Shown here in pieces: positions 62,053-64,000 of a stretch of 64,000 nucleotides of DNA. This DNA is from G965227875 sp965227875 (GTDB lineage: Bacteria; Pseudomonadota; Alphaproteobacteria; Rhizobiales; JAJFHC01). Where the stretch lies: the NCBI GenBank assembly GCA_965227875.1, contig OZ245783.1, positions 5,084,001 to 5,148,000 on the forward strand, written 5' to 3'. How positions within the stretch are numbered: the stretch's first letter is position 1; each line of letters starts with the position of its first letter. The translations under genes and the position numbers were made by a program. Below the pieces are notes generated by a model. The model was not told the DNA's origin, did not search any database, and saw nothing but the letters and a program-made list of their open reading frames with translations.

Positions 62053-62805
62053 CTACAGCAGATCCGAGCGTTGCTCTCCTGCCCGATCGAACAGTCCGAA
62101 AAGTACGAGCCCGGCGACAAAACCGCCGATATGTGCTTCCCAGGCGACACGGCTGTCCTCGGCGACGAGCGGCGTCGAGCCCACGCCGAAGGCGTAGTTG
62201 AGCACCAGCCAGACCGCGATGAAGGCGAGCACCCCCGGACTGGCGAGGAACCGGCGCAGGGAGGCCACCGGCCGCTCGGCTCCGCCGGCGCGAATGGCCT
62301 GGCCGGAGTACAGCAGCCGCATCGCGGCGGCGAACACGCCGGCGACCGCGCCCGACGCCCCGATCACGGGCACCAGCAGGCCCCAGTTGAATATGAGCAT
62401 CGCCGCGGCGCCGGCGGCGGCGCAGAGCGCGCAGAACAGCACGAACGAGACCGAGGGAACGCGCCGGGCCACGGCACTGCCGAAGGCCAGGAGGAAGAGC
62501 GAGTTCATCGCCAGGTGGACCCAGTCGCCGTGAATGAGCGCGTGGGTAAAGAACGTCCAGATGTCCGCACCGAGCCCCCCGGGGAGCATTTCGGCAGGTA
62601 TCGACGGATCCCCGCCGCCATACCTGGCCGGGATGAAGGAAAACCAGAGCAGAAGGAGAATGTCCGTCGATTCGCTCAGGAAGGTCCGCAAGACGTGGAT
62701 CGCCAGCAGAAGACCGAGCAGCACCACGACGACCCGTGGCGCGTTTATCGCCGGTTGGGATTCCTCCTCGTCGGACCAGGACACAAATGCACTCCTCTTC
62801 TTCAT
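62053..62805 (-). CDS. rhomboid-family intramembrane serine protease
   Basis: The 250-aa protein has six or so membrane segments, with HLAMNSLFLLAFG, the catalytic Ser152 in GASGAVAG and the catalytic His225 in WEAHIGGFVAGL. It cuts membrane-anchored substrates inside the bilayer. It is convergent with the GDYXXLXY gene. Confidence 0.9.
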   Translation of the reverse strand: MKKRSAFVSWSDEEESQPAINAPRVVVVLLGLLLAIHVLRTFLSESTDILLLLWFSFIPARYGGGDPSIPAEMLPGGLGADIWTFFTHALIHGDWVHLAMNSLFLLAFGSAVARRVPSVSFVLFCALCAAAGAAAMLIFNWGLLVPVIGASGAVAGVFAAAMRLLYSGQAIRAGGAERPVASLRRFLASPGVLAFIAVWLVLNYAFGVGSTPLVAEDSRVAWEAHIGGFVAGLVLFGLFDRAGEQRSDLL

Positions 62806-63090
62806 TTCCGCTGTTCGCCGCACCGGTGTCCCGTAATGGGACAGTCCGCCGGGACGATCCTGAATCGCGGGCCACTCTGTAACAGAAAAATGGTTCTGGC
62901 CACTCCCGCCGCAAGGGGCTCGGCTCTGGAATCCGCATGTTTCCGGCAATTTTCGCCGACAAATCCAACTGGCACGCTTTCTGCTCCCGTCATCCCGAGT
63001 TTCTGGAGGCCGGTACACAGGGCACTCCGGGCGGGACGGCCCGACAGCCGTCCCGCCGGCACCAACAAAACAGGACCGACGGGGCGAGTT

Positions 63091-63744
63091 ATGAAACTGA
63101 AGCAGACCAAGGCACTCTACGATTACTGGAACAGGCTTCGCGGAAACGAGGACGCGCCGTTTCGCTCGCAGATCGATCCGACATCCTTCAGGCACCTGCT
63201 CCCCGACGTGTTCATTCTCCAGTGCGACAGCGACACGGAATACCCCTTCCGGATTGCCGGCACGCGGCTGTGTTCGAACATCGGCGCGGAGCTTCGCGGC
63301 CGGAATTTCCTCGACCTGTGGGCCCCGAACGAACGCGAGGGCCTCGAATCCGTTCTCATGAGCGCCAAGGAAAATGCCGCAGCCGCCGTGCTCGGCATCA
63401 AGGCCACGACCGACGACGGGCGCACCGCCGAATTCGAGCTTGTGCTGCTTCCGCTGCGACTGTCCGATCACACCTGCGCCCAGGTCATCGGGGCGTTCGC
63501 GCCCTACAAGGCCGAACACTGGCTTGGCCATGTTCCCATAACGGCGATGACGATCACCGGCCTGCGGCTCATCTGGCCGAACCGGATGCCAGTCCGGGAC
63601 GAGTACAGCCCGAAGGAGCTTCCGGCGGACCGTCGCAGCGCGCAGAAGCCCGTCTTCCAGCCTTCGGTCGGGACCCGGTCGGAGCGGCCAAAGCTCGTCG
63701 TGATCGAAGGCGGCCTCTCCGACAAGGTGGCCGAACTCGGCTGA
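63091..63744 (+). CDS. PAS_5 domain protein
   Basis: The 217-aa protein has an N-terminal PAS-like domain (LYDYWNRLRGNEDAPFRSQIDPTSFRHLLPDVFIL ... YPFRIAGTRLCSNIGAELRGRNFLDLW) matching the PAS_5 family of Alphaproteobacteria. The C-terminal 60 residues look disordered. No output domain is visible. It lies 146 bp before a PilZ gene. Confidence 0.83.
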   Translation: MKLKQTKALYDYWNRLRGNEDAPFRSQIDPTSFRHLLPDVFILQCDSDTEYPFRIAGTRLCSNIGAELRGRNFLDLWAPNEREGLESVLMSAKENAAAAVLGIKATTDDGRTAEFELVLLPLRLSDHTCAQVIGAFAPYKAEHWLGHVPITAMTITGLRLIWPNRMPVRDEYSPKELPADRRSAQKPVFQPSVGTRSERPKLVVIEGGLSDKVAELG

Positions 63745-63802
63745 CCCCGTCCACGGACCTGCTCCCCCGTCACGCCCGCGCCCGCCAGTTCCGCGCGCGG
63801 GC

Positions 63803-63818
63803 GTAACATCTCGTTAAC
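63803..63818 (+). promoter_or_regulatory. near CtrA box upstream of the PilZ gene
   Basis: GTAA-N7-TTAAC differs by one base from the CtrA consensus and lies 73 bp before the PilZ start. Confidence 0.35.
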
Positions 63819-63890
63819 CATGACGGCGCTAGACTTTCCTCAATCGGAGTCCGTCAGCTGCGGACCCCATCGCTGTCAGGATTGCACGAC

Positions 63891-64000
63891 GTGAGCACCG
63901 GTCCCCTCCAGAACGAGCGCGACAGACGCGATTTTGTCCGGTCTCCAACGGAACTGCCCGGACGCTACATGCTGCCGGACCAACAGGAATTTGCCTGCAA
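63891..64000 (+). CDS. PilZ-domain protein (N-terminal fragment)
   Basis: A GTG opens a frame that leaves the window after 36 codons. The piece ERDRRDFVRSPTELPGRYMLPDQQEFAC resembles the RRRF/RxxxR start and GRYML strand of PilZ c-di-GMP receptors. The basic residues near the start (DRRDFVRS) would bind c-di-GMP. The rest is beyond the right edge. Confidence 0.6.
   Translation, partial: MSTGPLQNERDRRDFVRSPTELPGRYMLPDQQEFAC

Overview
The window is GC-rich chromosomal DNA from an alphaproteobacterium, most likely a Rhodospirillales-type lineage. Supporting signs are a DUF2336 protein, a PAS_5-type protein next to a PilZ protein, perfect or near CtrA boxes (TTAA-N7-TTAAC), and the block thrS / yidD / NifU-like scaffold / folE / hisI / patatin. 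I cannot name the species from sequence alone.

Bases 1 to about 16970 form an accessory region with base and codon use visibly less GC-biased than the rest, ending at the 3' end of a tRNA-Thr(UGU) gene. It holds the first 452 codons of a ZorA-like motor protein (Zorya defence; the gene runs off the left edge), a small HGG-domain protein, a Lpg1974-like outer-membrane barrel, a frameshifted small gene translationally coupled to a TM0106-family RecB-like nuclease, and a five-gene operon on the minus strand. That operon runs 160-aa unknown, hsdR, hsdM, hsdS, then a modification-dependent Mrr-like nuclease. It is followed by a possible OGG-fold protein, a periplasmic ClpP-like protein and small unknowns. 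No integrase is visible in the window, but paired 9-bp direct repeats lie beside the tRNA end.

Bases 17000 to 34000 are metabolic. A cupin/HTH regulator, a dimethylglycine-dehydrogenase-like flavoprotein and a non-pyrrolysine MttB-family methyltransferase form one operon with a palindromic operator. A very compact seven-gene operon (monooxygenase/reductase, SDR, MarR, enoyl-CoA hydratase, acyl-CoA dehydrogenase, CoA ligase, RidA-like) looks like the aerobic hybrid pathway for 2-aminobenzoate through its CoA thioester. The RidA-like protein has Met where the family has its substrate-carboxylate-binding Arg105, which suits a CoA-ester enamine substrate. An MFS exporter and an SDR follow.

Bases 33700 to 38700 carry otsB, a GH15 hydrolase, otsA and glk, overlapping or closely packed: trehalose synthesis, probable hydrolysis and glucose recapture. 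Then come maiA, an iron-dependent alcohol dehydrogenase with a glutamine-synthetase-like ligase, nadK, a receiver/HPt pair, DUF2336, an MFS protein, a zinc-site-less DksA relative, a lytic transglycosylase-like protein and a degenerate receiver. Bases 49200 to 64000 hold a MaoC/CitE pair, flavin reductase and nitroreductase, a secreted vWA protein, thrS, yidD, a NifU-like scaffold, folE, hisI, a patatin, a CBS protein, a DUF2157/GDYXXLXY pair, a rhomboid, a PAS_5 protein and the start of a PilZ gene.
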